Assembly (NCBI RefSeq): GCF_014839805.1
Contig: NC_051130.1
Coordinates: 8,122,001 to 8,186,000, forward strand
Source of the DNA: Manduca sexta
Lineage: Eukaryota > Arthropoda > Insecta > Lepidoptera > Sphingidae
DNA length: 64,000 bases
Reading direction: 5' to 3'
The position numbers and the translations under genes are program-made. Below are positions 12,154-24,399 of the stretch, piece by piece. Below the pieces are notes generated by a model, which was not told the DNA's origin, did not search any database, and was given only the letters and a program-made list of their open reading frames with translations. The number at the start of each line of letters is the position of its first letter. Positions within the stretch are counted from its first letter, which is position 1.

Positions 12154-13860
12154 ATCTTTGTATCATAGGATTACTATGCTGTTCTGTTATTTATTTAAAA
12201 GTAGTTTTCTTTCTTAGCCATACAAAATGTGACAAATTCAGCGTTTATAATTCTGTTATACTCAAAAATGTAGGCGTAATTTTTTCCAACAAACTTTTCG
12301 TTTCCAATTTTATTTCTTGTACATTTATAAAATGTCACAATTCATTTATTCAGGACGAAAGTAGAAACAAAACGTCGACCACTTTCCTATACATAATATA
12401 ACGTAGGCTCGAAAAACTCGGGGGTCTGATAGAACTCATAAATTTTAATAAAGAAGTTGGTATCTTGTTTACGTCAAGTCGTGCCGCTGTTTATGTAAAA
12501 GTTGCCTCACATTCCGATACTAGCAATAAACCGTAGCGCCGCAGCGCGAGTAGCAAGTTTATTTTCACAGTAGACAGCCAAGTTTCCATGGATGTCAATA
12601 ATGTTTGCGACAACAGTCGACTTAGTCGTTTATGAATGGTCAACAATGGACCGCTGGACGTAGTATATCGACATCCTTTATTTAATGAAGGCCGAGAGAG
12701 TTTTTCCCGAAATTGAATGTTCTCGCGACAATCAGAATACCGTCCGCAGATCATATTTCAGCGAGCGAGATAAACTCGGACAAAAGAAAGGAATCCTCGC
12801 TTACCCAATTGGGTAATGGCGCAGCTCTGTCGTTATCTCTTCCCATTATTTCTGTTTGAAGGAGGCTGTGGTGTTCTACTTAATACTAAGGGTGAAATCT
12901 TTACAAAGATCTTTGATAAAGTTCCCCGGTACTTGATCTCGTTGTAGGAGTAATGCTTGGATAAATTGCTTTTACGGGCGCTCAATAGGTTTATGTTACA
13001 TGCAGCGGTCCCTGTAACCGCGTGAAATATATTAAAAACGGATGGAAGTGTACCTTTTAACGTCCTTTCACACTTTTTCATTACAACTAGTTCTTTGTGC
13101 TGGTTTTGCGGTGAAACGTTTTTATCATAGGTTGGAAATGTAATAATACAGGTGTTTTCAATGCCATATTATAGTATTAAATATATTTTTGTTACTTTTT
13201 GGTAATCGTATTTAATGAAATGAGTATTTTTTTTATTGTAATTATTGGTATTTATTCAGGGCAGTCGAAGGAATACAGACAAGTCAAATAGAAGACTATA
13301 AAACTTATAGCTTCAACTACATGTTTATAATTAGCCCTAGATAATGTAAAAACTTAATTTGCGGATTTGACTTACTTCTCAGTCGATAAACTAGTGCTTA
13401 CACGAATGCGAGTGAACTCTTGGTCACAAATTCGAATTGTAGATTACATGTTATTCAAGCGTGAACAACTACATAATGTCTTTATTTTTCGTCTAAATGC
13501 AGACTAGCTAATAGCATATCCTAAACATTTGCTTTTGTTTTGGACTTGTTTACTACAATAACAATAAACACGCCATTTTTAAATACAGAACGCATTTCAA
13601 TTTGTTTTGACCTAAATATCTAAATGTGGGTCATTGGTTTTAGAAGACGCTACAATATGATATTGCGATTCGGTTCCGGATAACACCTTTCGACGATTTC
13701 TTTGGAGCGTAAACGCCAGACAACTTGTAAACAACTTGAGACCGATAGCCTCTGGCTTATTGTTTGTTTCATACATTTTTGTCGATATTGATGCAAGTGG
13801 ACTTGTAAGATGAATTGTAAGTGTTTTTATTTATATATTTGATTTCAGGATAGTTAAAAT
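12154..13860. other. Non-coding stretch
   Basis: No supported gene. Short minus-strand frames at 12491-12754 and 12833-13081 lack domain features. A CpG-richer patch spans about 12530-13080. Confidence 0.4.
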
Positions 13861-13944
13861 AATAATATCAGCCCTGTATTATGTATATATTGTCCTACTG
13901 GACATTCGTCTCGGCCTTCCGTTCCACTCCCAATTATCACCACC
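13861..13944 (-). mobile_element. tRNA-derived SINE (family A), internally deleted copy
   Basis: On the minus strand only the two ends of the SINE are joined. The head has TTGGGAGTGGAACGG and GCCGAGACGAATGTCC, followed directly by the tail CAGTAGGACAATATATAC and CAGGGCTGATATTATT. Everything between, including the B box and body (about 220 bp in the other copies), is missing. The junction is near 13900. Confidence 0.7.
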
Positions 13945-14470
13945 CAAGAGAGGTACTTCTTGGGAATCAAATATGATAAAAATTATACATGGGAAAACAT
14001 GCGATATTTGTTGCATGGTAGATAAAAATATACAAGTCATGTCTATGTTTTTAATCGGGATAAGGTATCTATTTTTAGTTTTCTTCGCTTTTAACATAAA
14101 TATTAGGTACGTACCGACATTTTGCAATGAATCGAAAGCGTCAAATAACCCAGCATATTTCGTTGCCAAACTGAAAATTTGCAAACACTACAAACATCAA
14201 GATGACGATGGCAAACAACCAAATAGTTCACATTTTAATGTTCAGAATTATATCAAAAGAAAAAGCAGCACTTGTTTGCTTTTAGAACTCTTGAAACTGG
14301 TGAAGAGCACGCTCGAAAGTTTTTCACTCCCATATTTTCAGCGACGCTTGTATTTTAAAATGTCCAGTGCCCAACTTTGCTCTTATTTGTTTCGTGCATT
14401 CAACCATAATTCACTTCCGTTTTGCAAGCTAAGTGCCGCTTGAAGACATTTTGATCCACTACCTAGTTAC
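13945..14470 (+). other. 156-codon open frame of unknown status (13973-14443)
   Basis: The longest open frame outside the copia element. It starts 28 bp after a SINE remnant. The predicted protein has a hydrophobic segment at about residues 24-45 and a Cys/His-containing stretch, but no domain I recognise. Upstream I see no convincing splice or promoter signals. In AT-rich DNA a frame this long is uncommon but not impossible by chance, so I do not call it a gene. Confidence 0.2.
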
Positions 14471-14690
14471 GGGTGTTTTTATACGGGCACAATAAAGTGA
14501 CGTCAGTGTACCTGATGGTTAGTGGAGCGGGGTTTGATAGAATGTTGATTGAGAGATGATTATCCCTCGGTTGTCGACACAATTATGCCGGCCTGTTGGA
14601 ACGGTATATGCCAGGCTGAGCCCCGAACACGACACATTTATCTGGGAGGGTTTTAACACCTTTAAATCTTGCAGTGATATGTACATGCTT
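14471..14690 (+). repeat. Interspersed repeat, 'cctgatggttagtgg' family, copy 1
   Basis: Contains ACCTGATGGTTAGTGGAG, then GTCGACACAATTATGCCG, GTTGGAACGGTATATGCCAG and TTTTAACACC. The same order of segments occurs at 29690-29945, and fragments lie at 36.6, 37.9 and 63.1 kb. Non-coding; class unassigned. Confidence 0.6.
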
Positions 14691-17600
14691 GAATGAAGAT
14701 AGGATACTATCATAATTGTGTGGTTCAATTATTTTTATTTCTAATACTTATTACTTACTATACCTTCGTTCTATGCTTTACATCTTGTGTACTTTACTAC
14801 GCTCAGAATTTAAGTCCTATGATCATGGAAACCCTATTGGCGACAACGCAAAAGATTTCCACTTGAACTGATTGAAGTGATAACATTTGATGTAATCTGT
14901 TTAGATTCGTAGGATGTGGGAGCTAAAACTGCCTCCTTTGCAATTGACGAAAGCCACATTACTTTTTAATTTGAAATGTTGCCGGGTTCTCACTGGTAAA
15001 GAGAGACTTTATTACAGTCAGAGGTATCTCGCTTTTGACCCGCGCGCCCTTTGTGGAAGCTATTTTTTATTCATTCCTACGGATTCATACTGTTGCCGCA
15101 CCCCAACCGGCTTCCCTTTTGGATGTTATACGTTTCAACTCGCGCGTTTTAGCCTAGAAAAATAGAATCCACGTTTTTGTCTCATTGGATTTTATAACAT
15201 TGCGTTGTGTTTGTTTCGTGTTCGCCGCCTCGTGGTTAGCTTTGAATCAGACTGACGTATTGCATTGACCGCCACTCAAAAGCATCGGTGCGAAGTCAGC
15301 ACCGAACTATCGGTTGAAGGGGTATTTTGGCACGAATGATATTTTAATTCCTGTTCTTAATGTCATGATATAATATAGAATTATACTTATTTGTTATTGC
15401 GTATAGTGTGATCGAAATACATCAAAATTGGTAAGGAAACAATAGTAGAAAAGCAAAACATCAATAGAAATAGCTAACAAAGCGGAAACTGATACCAGAA
15501 TCGATTGATGTAAAGAGAAAAAGCTTTTAAATTAATATTGAAGGCGTTCTATATATTAAAAAGCGTTGTTGGTCTGTTTAAAATCTATATCTTTAATTAT
15601 TTCAACAGTTTGTTTGCAAACATTCACTTCCCAGAATAAACGTTATGGTAAAAACATTTGCAATATCTCTAATGTGTGTATTTCTTTGTTTGCAGGTACG
15701 TTGCCGGTTTTTGCCAACTGGGAGCACAAAAGAGCAAACTATCTTATATTGCACAATGTAAACGAGAAGTCTCGTTATTTTCTCCATTAACTTTAATATG
15801 CATGTAAAACTTTTTTGTTTGTCCGTTTCGTCGGAGTGCTCTTTACAAGAATCCTTTATATGGGGGCTATAAATAAAGTATTACGAGTTCGCGAGGCATT
15901 CTGTTCGAATGGATCGAAGTCAGATGCGAAGCGTGTTGGTCTTTGTAGTTTATGCGTTACTCTCATGTTACTATGCCGGACTGTAGAGCATTATGGGCTC
16001 TCGCGGCTTCGGCTTTCCCGTTTGAAATAAAAGTCGTTTGTTCATTGGTATTAACTCGGATATAGCAGACTGATATAGAGTTATGGTAGGTCCACGGGTG
16101 GGAAATAGGAATATTGTAAAAAATGTATATCAAATGAATATTTGAAAATAATTTTGCAGTGGTTACAACACATACTTTTGCACGTTTTCATTTCGTTTCG
16201 AAGGGTAGGTGTTAAAGTAAATTAATTTTAAAATTACGAGACGTCTTTAAAGCTAAGAACCTAGAGTTGTAAATTGCGTGGAAGTATATTGAGTAGTCCA
16301 TAATCGTAAACTAAATATATCTTTAAAGCTATAAATCTAGAGTTGAAATTCGCGTTGTAATTTTCAATCCCCAATTCGAACTAAACTTACCTGAAATGTT
16401 AAACCAATTGTCTAACATACTCTACATAGTCACTTAACAGGATTCTTGAGTTATCAATTCGATAGCAATGCAAGAAATTCCGTTGCACGCCATAACAGCT
16501 GCTCGGCTTTAATTTTACGCCATTGCGGCTCCCGAGCTCTCGCAAGCAAGTCAAGTGTGCTTTGCTTGTTTTATTTGCTGGATTTTATCAGTTTTGATCA
16601 TAATGTACTAAAATATGTAGGTTTACTTTGGGATGTAAATATGTTTAATGACACGGTGATTAACTTAGATTTTGTTACATTATTATTGAGTAGGTATAAT
16701 GTTTATTTTGTTATATTTTGGAAGGTTAACTATTAATTTAGGGCAGATAAAATTGATTCGTCAAATAAATTATAACCTGACTGAATAAAAGTGCGACAAT
16801 TTGACTACTTTATATATAAAATTGTTAAATTAAGACTTTCGTAGCGGGACATAGGTGAAGCTGGGATCTATACCTAGCACATACATATATATATTTCATT
16901 ATTAAATTTTGATTAATCTTATGCAATATTTTAACACATATGACTAAATACTCATCTTGAGGGCTTAAGTAATAAACTAGGTCGTATGTACTGCTCGTGT
17001 CAAAGCGGCCTGTTAAAGAAACAAACCATCACAAGTGTGCCAGTTTCGCTCAAAAAAACTCTCACGGGAATGAACTTTTCACCCATCCGTTTCATTGAAT
17101 GATATAATGAAATTTAACACTCTCTTTTGGACATAAATCAAGTGTGTCGTAACGTATTGAGTTTATATCGAAAAGTATTAATGTGGCCATATTCTATGCA
17201 TTATGTTGGATATTAACCGGTGTCCATAATCGTAAACAAAAAGCGTAAAATCGTCCATAAAGTAAGGTGAAGCCGTGGTTAATGTGGCTCAAATATTGTA
17301 GTTAGCTTAGGTGAGTTATTTTATGATTAAACTATAGAAAGTCGGTCAGTTTCGGAGCTCTTTGGTATTAACGGTATCGCTATTCGACTTTTATCGAACG
17401 CGGAATAGGTTTTGAATGAAATGGGTAGTGACGTTTTCACTTCGTAATAATGTTTTGAGTCGTGAAGTGTTCGTGTGAGACGTATTCAGGTTACGAGGTC
17501 CCAAAATTTATTGGAGATTCATTCAAATATTCAAAGTAACGTTAATTTTCTCAAGTTATTCGAGCCGTATCAATTTCCCTCACAATTTGCAAACATATGA

Positions 17601-18478
17601 GTTTATGAGAACATTTTCAATTATTTGCCCAATAAGGACTCGTATCACATTGCACTTAAGCGAGAAAACACATGAATTTTCGGCTTTATTTATTTAATGA
17701 GCGAACCAAATATATCCGTTCCTTGTAAGTTAGAGAGAGATGGAAACAAGAATTTCTAATGAACGTAACATGAGCGTTACTCGGGTGAGGGGTCAACGAC
17801 CTTTTCTTTAGGGTGGGACCCCTTCGGACAGGGTAGGAAAACGCAGTAGGCGGTATATTTTGATGCATTTTCTAATTGATACGTCAGAGTGTTTTAGTGG
17901 GTAAACTAAGTCGTGTTTAATCGGCATTCGTCTATGATATGTTTGTAAACATCTGGTTTGGCGTGTTTGATGTTTCCAAGATATTTGGACAAATATTTGT
18001 CGATTATGCATGTTTTGAATTTGTTTGATCTGCTGGTACATTTGCTTTCAATAAACCGTTGTATTTGAATAGATGTTATACACAAATAATGCAAATAAAG
18101 TACAGTAATAAACATAACAGCCAAACTCCACTCGCAGTAACCTTCCAACAAAATTCAGTCACAAATTCACACCCGAAAGCCGGTGCGCTTTGTAAAATCC
18201 TAAACCTTTGCCGAAACTTTACACTTGTTAAATTTTTATTATAGCCGAATGAGTGACAAACAAACAGTCTGTTCATCCAATTGTTACGGCCCTTTGTGCC
18301 GTGGTACGAGACCGAGTGCCATTGGAGCGTGAAAAACGCGTGCAATAGCCGCCGCATGCGGGCAGTGGTCAGTCTGCGAAGTTTTTGCTCTTTGCACACT
18401 ACTGCTAAACTGATAATTATCCCTGTGCTTATTAAGATAAGGTTTTGTTTAGATCGGCAAGTCGATTTCCTCAAACAC
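14691..18478. other. Non-coding stretch with a local duplication
   Basis: No gene supported. The frames at 14914-15165, 15566-15790, 15815-16030 and 16446-16736 show no domains. An imperfect ~42-bp duplication occurs at 16244-16285 and 16320-16362, and the 15-mer TCCATAATCGTAAAC occurs near 16297 and again near 17223. Confidence 0.4.
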
Positions 18479-18481
18479 TTA

Positions 18482-18745
18482 CCCCCTTATTATATCCTAA
18501 TTATATATATCTAAGGACGAAGTAAAGCTGTGATAACAAGCTAGTTTCTTAGTGCCGTTGGCCACTGAGAAACAGACATAAAGCCGTTGTGATTGGGTAT
18601 TATTGTTGTATCTCAATATTAGCCAATCACAACGGCCCTATGTCTACGCACTGAGAAGACTGCCATGCCGTCAGCACTGAGAAACAGACTTGTTATCACA
18701 GCTTTACTCAGTCGTTAGATAAAAAACGTCTATGAATAAGGGGGT
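18482..18745. mobile_element. Harbinger-like fold-back MITE, copy 2
   Basis: A 264-bp element with ends CCCCCTTAT and ATGAATAAGGGGG, inverted arms sharing AGTAAAGCTGTGATAACAAG, and TTA on both sides (18479-18481 and 18746-18748). Its interior is the reverse complement of copy 1 at 4244-4481 (CAATCACAACGGCCCTATG), so the two copies are in opposite orientation. The left arm is more diverged than the right. No open frame of its own. Confidence 0.78.
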
Positions 18746-18748
18746 TAC

Positions 18749-19429
18749 AGTGTACGCAATCTTAAATAATAATATGTTAAAATTGTACGAAACAAAACGA
18801 ATGAGAGAAACAATTGGGATCCAAATTCAATAAATTCCAAAAAATATGAATTTAAATTAAATCAAATTTAAATATTAGAATATATACTGACGACAAGAGA
18901 TATGTAGGGTGTATAACTCGACAATGATGATGTAGGCAAATTTATCAAAATTATAAAGGCGAAATACATGAGCGAAATACTCTGATTTTACATCATAAGT
19001 CAACAATATAATAATCCTTATATTGCTATAATATTCCCTTTGACAGAGCTGGCACAGTGGGCGAACGAGTCGTAATTACCTGGTCCTAAAATAACCAAAC
19101 TTTGATATATAAAATCAACACTATCATGATTATACTAGAGTCGTGTAACCCTGAGTCTAATCAGCATAAGTAGTAGGTCTTTTGGGCACATATTCGAAAC
19201 AGCTAACACTGCAGAGTTAAATGTGTGATCTCATGTTTGACCTAAGAAATTTTATTATAGTTTATAAACGCGTAAATTGGATTGTTTGGATGCTTTTTGA
19301 AGTAAAAGCAGAAACTGCTGGATTTATATGCAATTAGTTGACGGTGGTGTGGTGTTCTGTGCGCGGTATGACAACGTTCTGAGGTCCTAGCTTCGTATCA
19401 CGGTTCGGACAAAGTAATGTTTAGGTTTT
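18749..19429. other. AT-rich non-coding stretch
   Basis: Nothing supported. Confidence 0.4.
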
Positions 19430-19545
19430 TCTGCTCAGTATCAGCCCGACGTCTGGAATTTGTACCCAATACGGTGATGGGTTCGCTCGAGTCGGGGATT
19501 TGTGCCCGGTTTATAGAGATAGGCTGGCTCCCGCATTGTTGGATT
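19430..19545 (+). repeat. tRNA-SINE family C, head/middle fragment
   Basis: CTGCTCAGTATCAGCCCGA, TCTGGAATTTGTACCC and ATACGGTGATGGGTTCGCTC match the middle of the SINE seen in full at 31141-31388. A second partial copy of the same segment (GGGGATTTGTGCCCGG) follows within it. Confidence 0.55.
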
Positions 19546-20004
19546 TTTTTTTGGTTTCTTCAATGTCTAACATTGGCGTAAATATTAAAATTCAATCCGT
19601 ATCAAATGTTTGCGAGTGTGTCTATTTAACGCCAAATATTACAAGCATATTACATTTATCCAAAGGTACGGCAATAAGGAATAATTTCCCGCTCAACATT
19701 AATTAAAACTCAAGAATTTAAAGGGCAATTCTTCCGCCGTAATGTATCATAATGCGAAGGTAAGAACTTGAGCAAACAGTCCCGTAATTCACGTTAAATC
19801 CTTTTTTATTTTTGTTTTCTTAAAACGAGGAGAGTTTTGGCGCGTGTTGGTAAGAATAAGACTTTATATTTTGTTCACTGTTAATGAATAAGACTACTTT
19901 GGGTTTAATTGTTGTAATTATACTCTGAAAGACTTGGTCAAAAATATTTTTATTATTATAATCTTGGTCCGAGGCGTATTAGGGCTTTATTGTGTGTATT
20001 TGGG
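19546..20004. other. Sequence interrupting SINE family C
   Basis: This AT-rich segment lies between two parts of the same SINE that are contiguous in other copies. It is either an insertion or a highly diverged remainder. No gene or terminal repeat was recognised. Confidence 0.3.
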
Positions 20005-20062
20005 TTTGTGATAAAGAACGGTGAAAAGTGGATGCACTAGCTTTGCCTTTACCCACACTTTT
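20005..20062 (+). repeat. tRNA-SINE family C, tail fragment
   Basis: GGTGAAAAGTGGATGCACTA followed by GCTTTGCCTTTACCC corresponds to the family segment before the tail, placed about 460 bp downstream of the head fragment in the same orientation. Confidence 0.45.
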
Positions 20063-21670
20063 TAGGATCAAAAGCGTTTGAGGTTAGGTACAATATACTT
20101 TAAAATTTAGATTTTGATAATTAATTTATGCCATAATAACCATGTATTACAATACATAATGCATCAATTAAACCCTCATATAAAAGGAAAAATATAATCG
20201 CCACGTCAAACATCAAATCACTCACAATAATTTTACAAAGGCGGAATGGATCAGCATATTCGCGTTCGAAACTTAAATTTCGCACAATTACTCGCACACG
20301 TTCACAGGTAAAGCGTAAGCGTCTCTGATTTCGCAGATAAAACAATTTCCGATAAAATATTTGGAACAAATAAAAAGGCCGCGCCACACCGAAACGAATA
20401 GATCCAATCAACACGAATGAAAGCGAAAAACTGACCGTACCTGTTTGTTAGGGAATTATTTACGGGAATGTTGCTCGCTTGCTGTACCTAAGGGTGTCTT
20501 TTAGGGAATTCGATAAATTAATTCAGATTTTGAGCATTCTTTTTTTTTAATTATTAATGATAAAGCAGGGTACCGAATTTCACAGATTACATAAACATAT
20601 TCAAATATAGAATTTTCAAATTTATAAAAAAAAGGCATCGAATTTGACAGATTACACAAAAATATACAAGTAGGTAGAGAAATCGATACGACTTTTCGAC
20701 AACAGCTTTGTAGAAGTTTCCCAGAAAACCATTTACAGATAAAAATCTAAAATTAACCCTTAAGTTCTAAACTAGCAAGGAACATTTCCAATAAATGTCG
20801 GGTTCCTAGGACCGAAGTTCAAGGGAAAACTGTCCTAGTTATAATTATCATCTAAGATCGATATTCAATACCGAGGTCTGGCGCAAGATGGCAACAGCGA
20901 AGTAATTTTATTACGTCAATTGCTAAACTTTGCGGCCGTTCACACAGCATGACGAGTCCGGGATTTCGGGCGTCTAAGGCCGCGTTCACAAGACACCGAC
21001 CATTTAAGCTGTGCGATTTGTTTTTATGTTTCTTATTATTGTAAGATATTTCTTTCAGAATCAGAATTAGAGTGTAGCAAACTGGTTTAAAATTTTCCGA
21101 ATCTGAAGATTAATTATTAAAATTTACTTCTGTAATTTTTTTAATGTCTTAGTTAAAATTATTGAATTTTTAACTATCGTCACATGCACTACGAAATATA
21201 CCCTTTAATTAACTCTTTGTCCCGCATAATGCCTATAACATAACTTCTATGAAAACAAGTTATATTTAGACTAAATTGCCAACACCATAGACTCCAGTAT
21301 AATCCATGCAGTGCCAAAAACAAATACAAGAATATATGCCACGTGCCGTTTAAGTGGGACACGTTCTCCCTACACAAACAAAACCATAAACAAACAATAA
21401 AACGTAATATGAACTCGGAAACCCGACTTCCATACTCAAATTACCTTCACTATCAGATAATAAGGTTTACGCTATCAGATCTTGTTAGTTGCCGTCTTTC
21501 TTTTCTCTTTAGACCGTTTTTAATGTTTACTTTTTATAGTAGAGAAAATATATGCGATAACATAAAATGTTTAGAATTGCTCTGCTCTTTATTATATTCT
21601 TCGTTAAGTATGGAGCCATATAAGGAAGTCGTACGGACTTTTAACTACTTGTAGATTATATTTTTTATAT
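20063..21670. other. Non-coding stretch
   Basis: The 97-codon minus frame at 20121-20414 and frames near 21.2-21.65 kb show no domains. Nothing supported. Confidence 0.4.
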
Positions 21671-21671
21671 T

Positions 21672-21862
21672 AATAATAATATCAGCCCTGTATTATATAC
21701 TGTCCCACTGCTGGGCACGGGTCTCCTCTACTACTGAGAGGGATAAGGCCTTAGTCCACCACGCTGGCTTAGTGCGGATTGATAGACCCTCAAAATTTCT
21801 ACAGAGAAATTCTCAATTTCCTCACGATGTTTTCCTACACCGATATAGCAAGCGATAATTCA
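21672..21862 (-). mobile_element. tRNA-derived SINE (family A), 5'-truncated
   Basis: From the 3' end it reads AATAATATCAGCCCTG, TGTCCCACTGCTGGGCAC, GTCCACCACGCTGGC and AGCGATAATTCA, then homology stops. The head with both pol III boxes is absent, as expected for 5' truncation in reverse transcription. Confidence 0.75.
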
Positions 21863-21992
21863 TTTTTATATTTGAGATGGTATAATAACACTGAGCAGTC
21901 TAAGAATGCGAGAATATCTGGAGAAATGCATACATTGTCTATAATTTTTGTCGCCAAGCAACAATGTGCTGGAAATATTGTATCCAATGTAA

Positions 21993-22125
21993 TCCAGTTT
22001 GCAGCAGAGGCGCAACTAGTGCATCCACTTTCCGCCGTGTGTATTCCGTCCCATGATGTGATAGGGGGAGAGCCTATCATATCGGGCACAAATTCCAGAC
22101 TCAACACTGAAACTGAGTAGAAAAA
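21993..22125 (-). mobile_element. tRNA-SINE family C, fragment
   Basis: Contains GCAGAGGCGCAACTAG, CCGTCCCATGATGTGATAGG and ATATCGGGCACAAATTCCAG, matching 31141-31388 in the same orientation. The tRNA-like head is missing. An open frame through it (21779-22120) is only read-through of two SINE fragments. Confidence 0.65.
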
Positions 22126-24088
22126 CGATATCACTTCGCCCGACCCGCGATCTCAGCACTGAAAACTTACAGTAAACGTAACGTGAAGTTATATTAGCAA
22201 CTACACCACCAAGTCTACCAATTTAGACATCGCGAAAAATTCCTAAAAAAAGTCGCTAAAACGAAATACATCTGTGTACACGCCCTAAGCAACCCACTCT
22301 CTGCCGGACAACAACAAACGGGAATTAACTTTGTGCCACGTAATTTGTGCCGTAAACTTTATTACGGGTGTAAGTTTGCAAAATATTATCTCCTGTTAGA
22401 GGATGTTACGTCACCAGCCTGTATTCCTGATGGGGTTGATACTGACGTTCGCTGAACATAAAATTTTGTTATATCAAAATTATGCATTAACTGGATTGGG
22501 CGTTAATTTATGTATGGTTATGTTGATGCTATTATCATAAACTATACGTTTACAAGATTATCAGCGTCCGATCATAACAATCAAGTAAGAATAATTATGC
22601 AAAGGATTAGAGTCCATTTTGGTTTAATTTATTGACAAAATAAAATGTATTTCAATGTCGAACTCTGTTTTTAGGCAAAACTAATTTACTTGTTATTAAA
22701 AATAGCAACAATAATAATATACTACGTATATTAACCTATTGCGAGATCATAGCAAATTAATTTATCTTATTGTGTATAAATATGGATTTCATCATTTCCT
22801 GGGTTATTCGGCCGAGTCTAACTATCATAACACCTCCAATTCTGTTTTGTAAACAAAGATGAAAGAGCTACATATTAAATGGCGCACACTAAAAGCGTAG
22901 CCATGTTCGTCAAATTGAACCAATTTGCAAATAATCCGACGATATTGTAGGCGCTTATTGGCTCCGCTCTGTGGCGAAAGCGGGCACAACAAAAAATAAG
23001 GACTCAGAACCTTCACGTCGCAATAAACAAACGGCTTGGAAAGATTAATTTCACTTTAAATTAAACACAGATAGTATCGGCCTTTGACAAATTAAATCGG
23101 CCTTAAAATCAATACATTTCGTTTGAGTAGCGGTGAATTCTGAAGCATGCTGTAATCCAGATATAAATATATCTCAGATTCTCACTTTATAAATATAAGA
23201 TTTGGTTTATTATACACAAATACATGTATGTAATATACTATTACGGCGCTACAAATCATTATTCTGTATCGTACAACACATTTGCATAAATAATACAGTT
23301 TTCGCATTGGCACAGACATCCTAAACAAAAAGAAAACTCCAACAAGGTACACAAATCAAACATTAATGAAATTCAGCCGAAAATAACCTCACTTTGTTGA
23401 TGGCTTCCGCGAATAAGCTGGAATTCAATCAGAAGAAAGGAACGCGCGTGTTATTTTTGAATGTGGAACGTTTTAATGCTGGAACTCAGCCTTCTGTTTG
23501 GGTTGTGTTGTGGCGCGCTGAGTAATTGATGCGTAAATCGGAACGTTACGGGGCGTTTTCTTGATTTGCTATATTGAGTGTGAATTAAAGATCATTGAGG
23601 TAATTTATTGTTCATCAGTATGATTTATTGTACGGTCTGCGTATAACAAAACGTTATTGGGAACAATAAACTTTCTATTATGTATCTTATTTGCTTACTC
23701 ATAGGTACCTATATTGCTAAGTTTTGTGTTTGCTTCTCATTGGTTGGGCTTGTGAGCCAGTGTGTGAAATATTTCTTTCTAAGGGTATTTTTAGTTCGCT
23801 TTATAAATAAGGTAAGTATAAGTTGTAGATATTTCTATGCAAACATACGAAATTTCTATTGAATGAAATGGTTTCTTGGCTTTATTTTAATTGCTAAAAA
23901 AAGTTAAAAAATCGAAAGTATAACTTCAATGCTTACAACTTTACTACGCGTCCGTTAAACCAGAGGTCACATTACCATTATTTAATTGTGTATTACATAT
24001 AATATACAATTCTTGCCTATTTTGTGTCCCCTACATCGTAACTGACACTGTCAATTTCAAATTTGATTAAACACAGCCGACTTCGATA
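22126..24088. other. AT-rich non-coding stretch
   Basis: No supported feature. Frames at 22825-23016 and 23680-23862 have no recognisable content. Confidence 0.4.
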
Positions 24089-24388
24089 CAATAATATCAG
24101 CCCTGTATTATATACTGTCCCACTGTTGGACAAGGGCCTCCTCTACTATTGAGAGGGATTAGGCATTAGTTTACCACGCACACCCTCAAAATTCCTATAG
24201 AGAAAATTTCTGGTATGCAGGTTTTCTCACGATGTTTTCCTTCGCCGTTAGAGCAAGCGATAATTCACAAAGAATACACACATATTTTTTTTTTAGATAA
24301 GTCAGAGGTGAGCCTTTGGGATTTTAACCTGCGGACATTCGGCAGTCCGTTCCACACCCAACTAGGCTATCACCGCTATACTATATCA
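24089..24388 (-). mobile_element. tRNA-derived SINE (family A) with 11-bp target duplication
   Basis: A full-length copy on the minus strand. CGACTTCGATA occurs on both sides (24078-24088 and 24389-24399), a perfect 11-bp target-site duplication. On the minus strand the head reads GCGGTGATAGCCTAGTTGGG (A box), then a diverged B-box region (GTTAAAATCCC), the AACATCGTGAGAAAACC body and the ATACAGGGCTGATATTAT end. The diverged B box means it is unlikely to be transcribed by RNA polymerase III now. Confidence 0.85.
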
Positions 24389-24399
24389 CGACTTCGATA

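Noticed and set aside
18076..18474. 132-codon minus-strand gene
   Set aside because: Overlapped by open frames on the opposite strand, no domain, and composition typical of chance frames.
21779..22120. 113-codon protein-coding gene
   Set aside because: It runs through two unrelated SINE fragments (families A and C), and the overlapping minus frame is also open.
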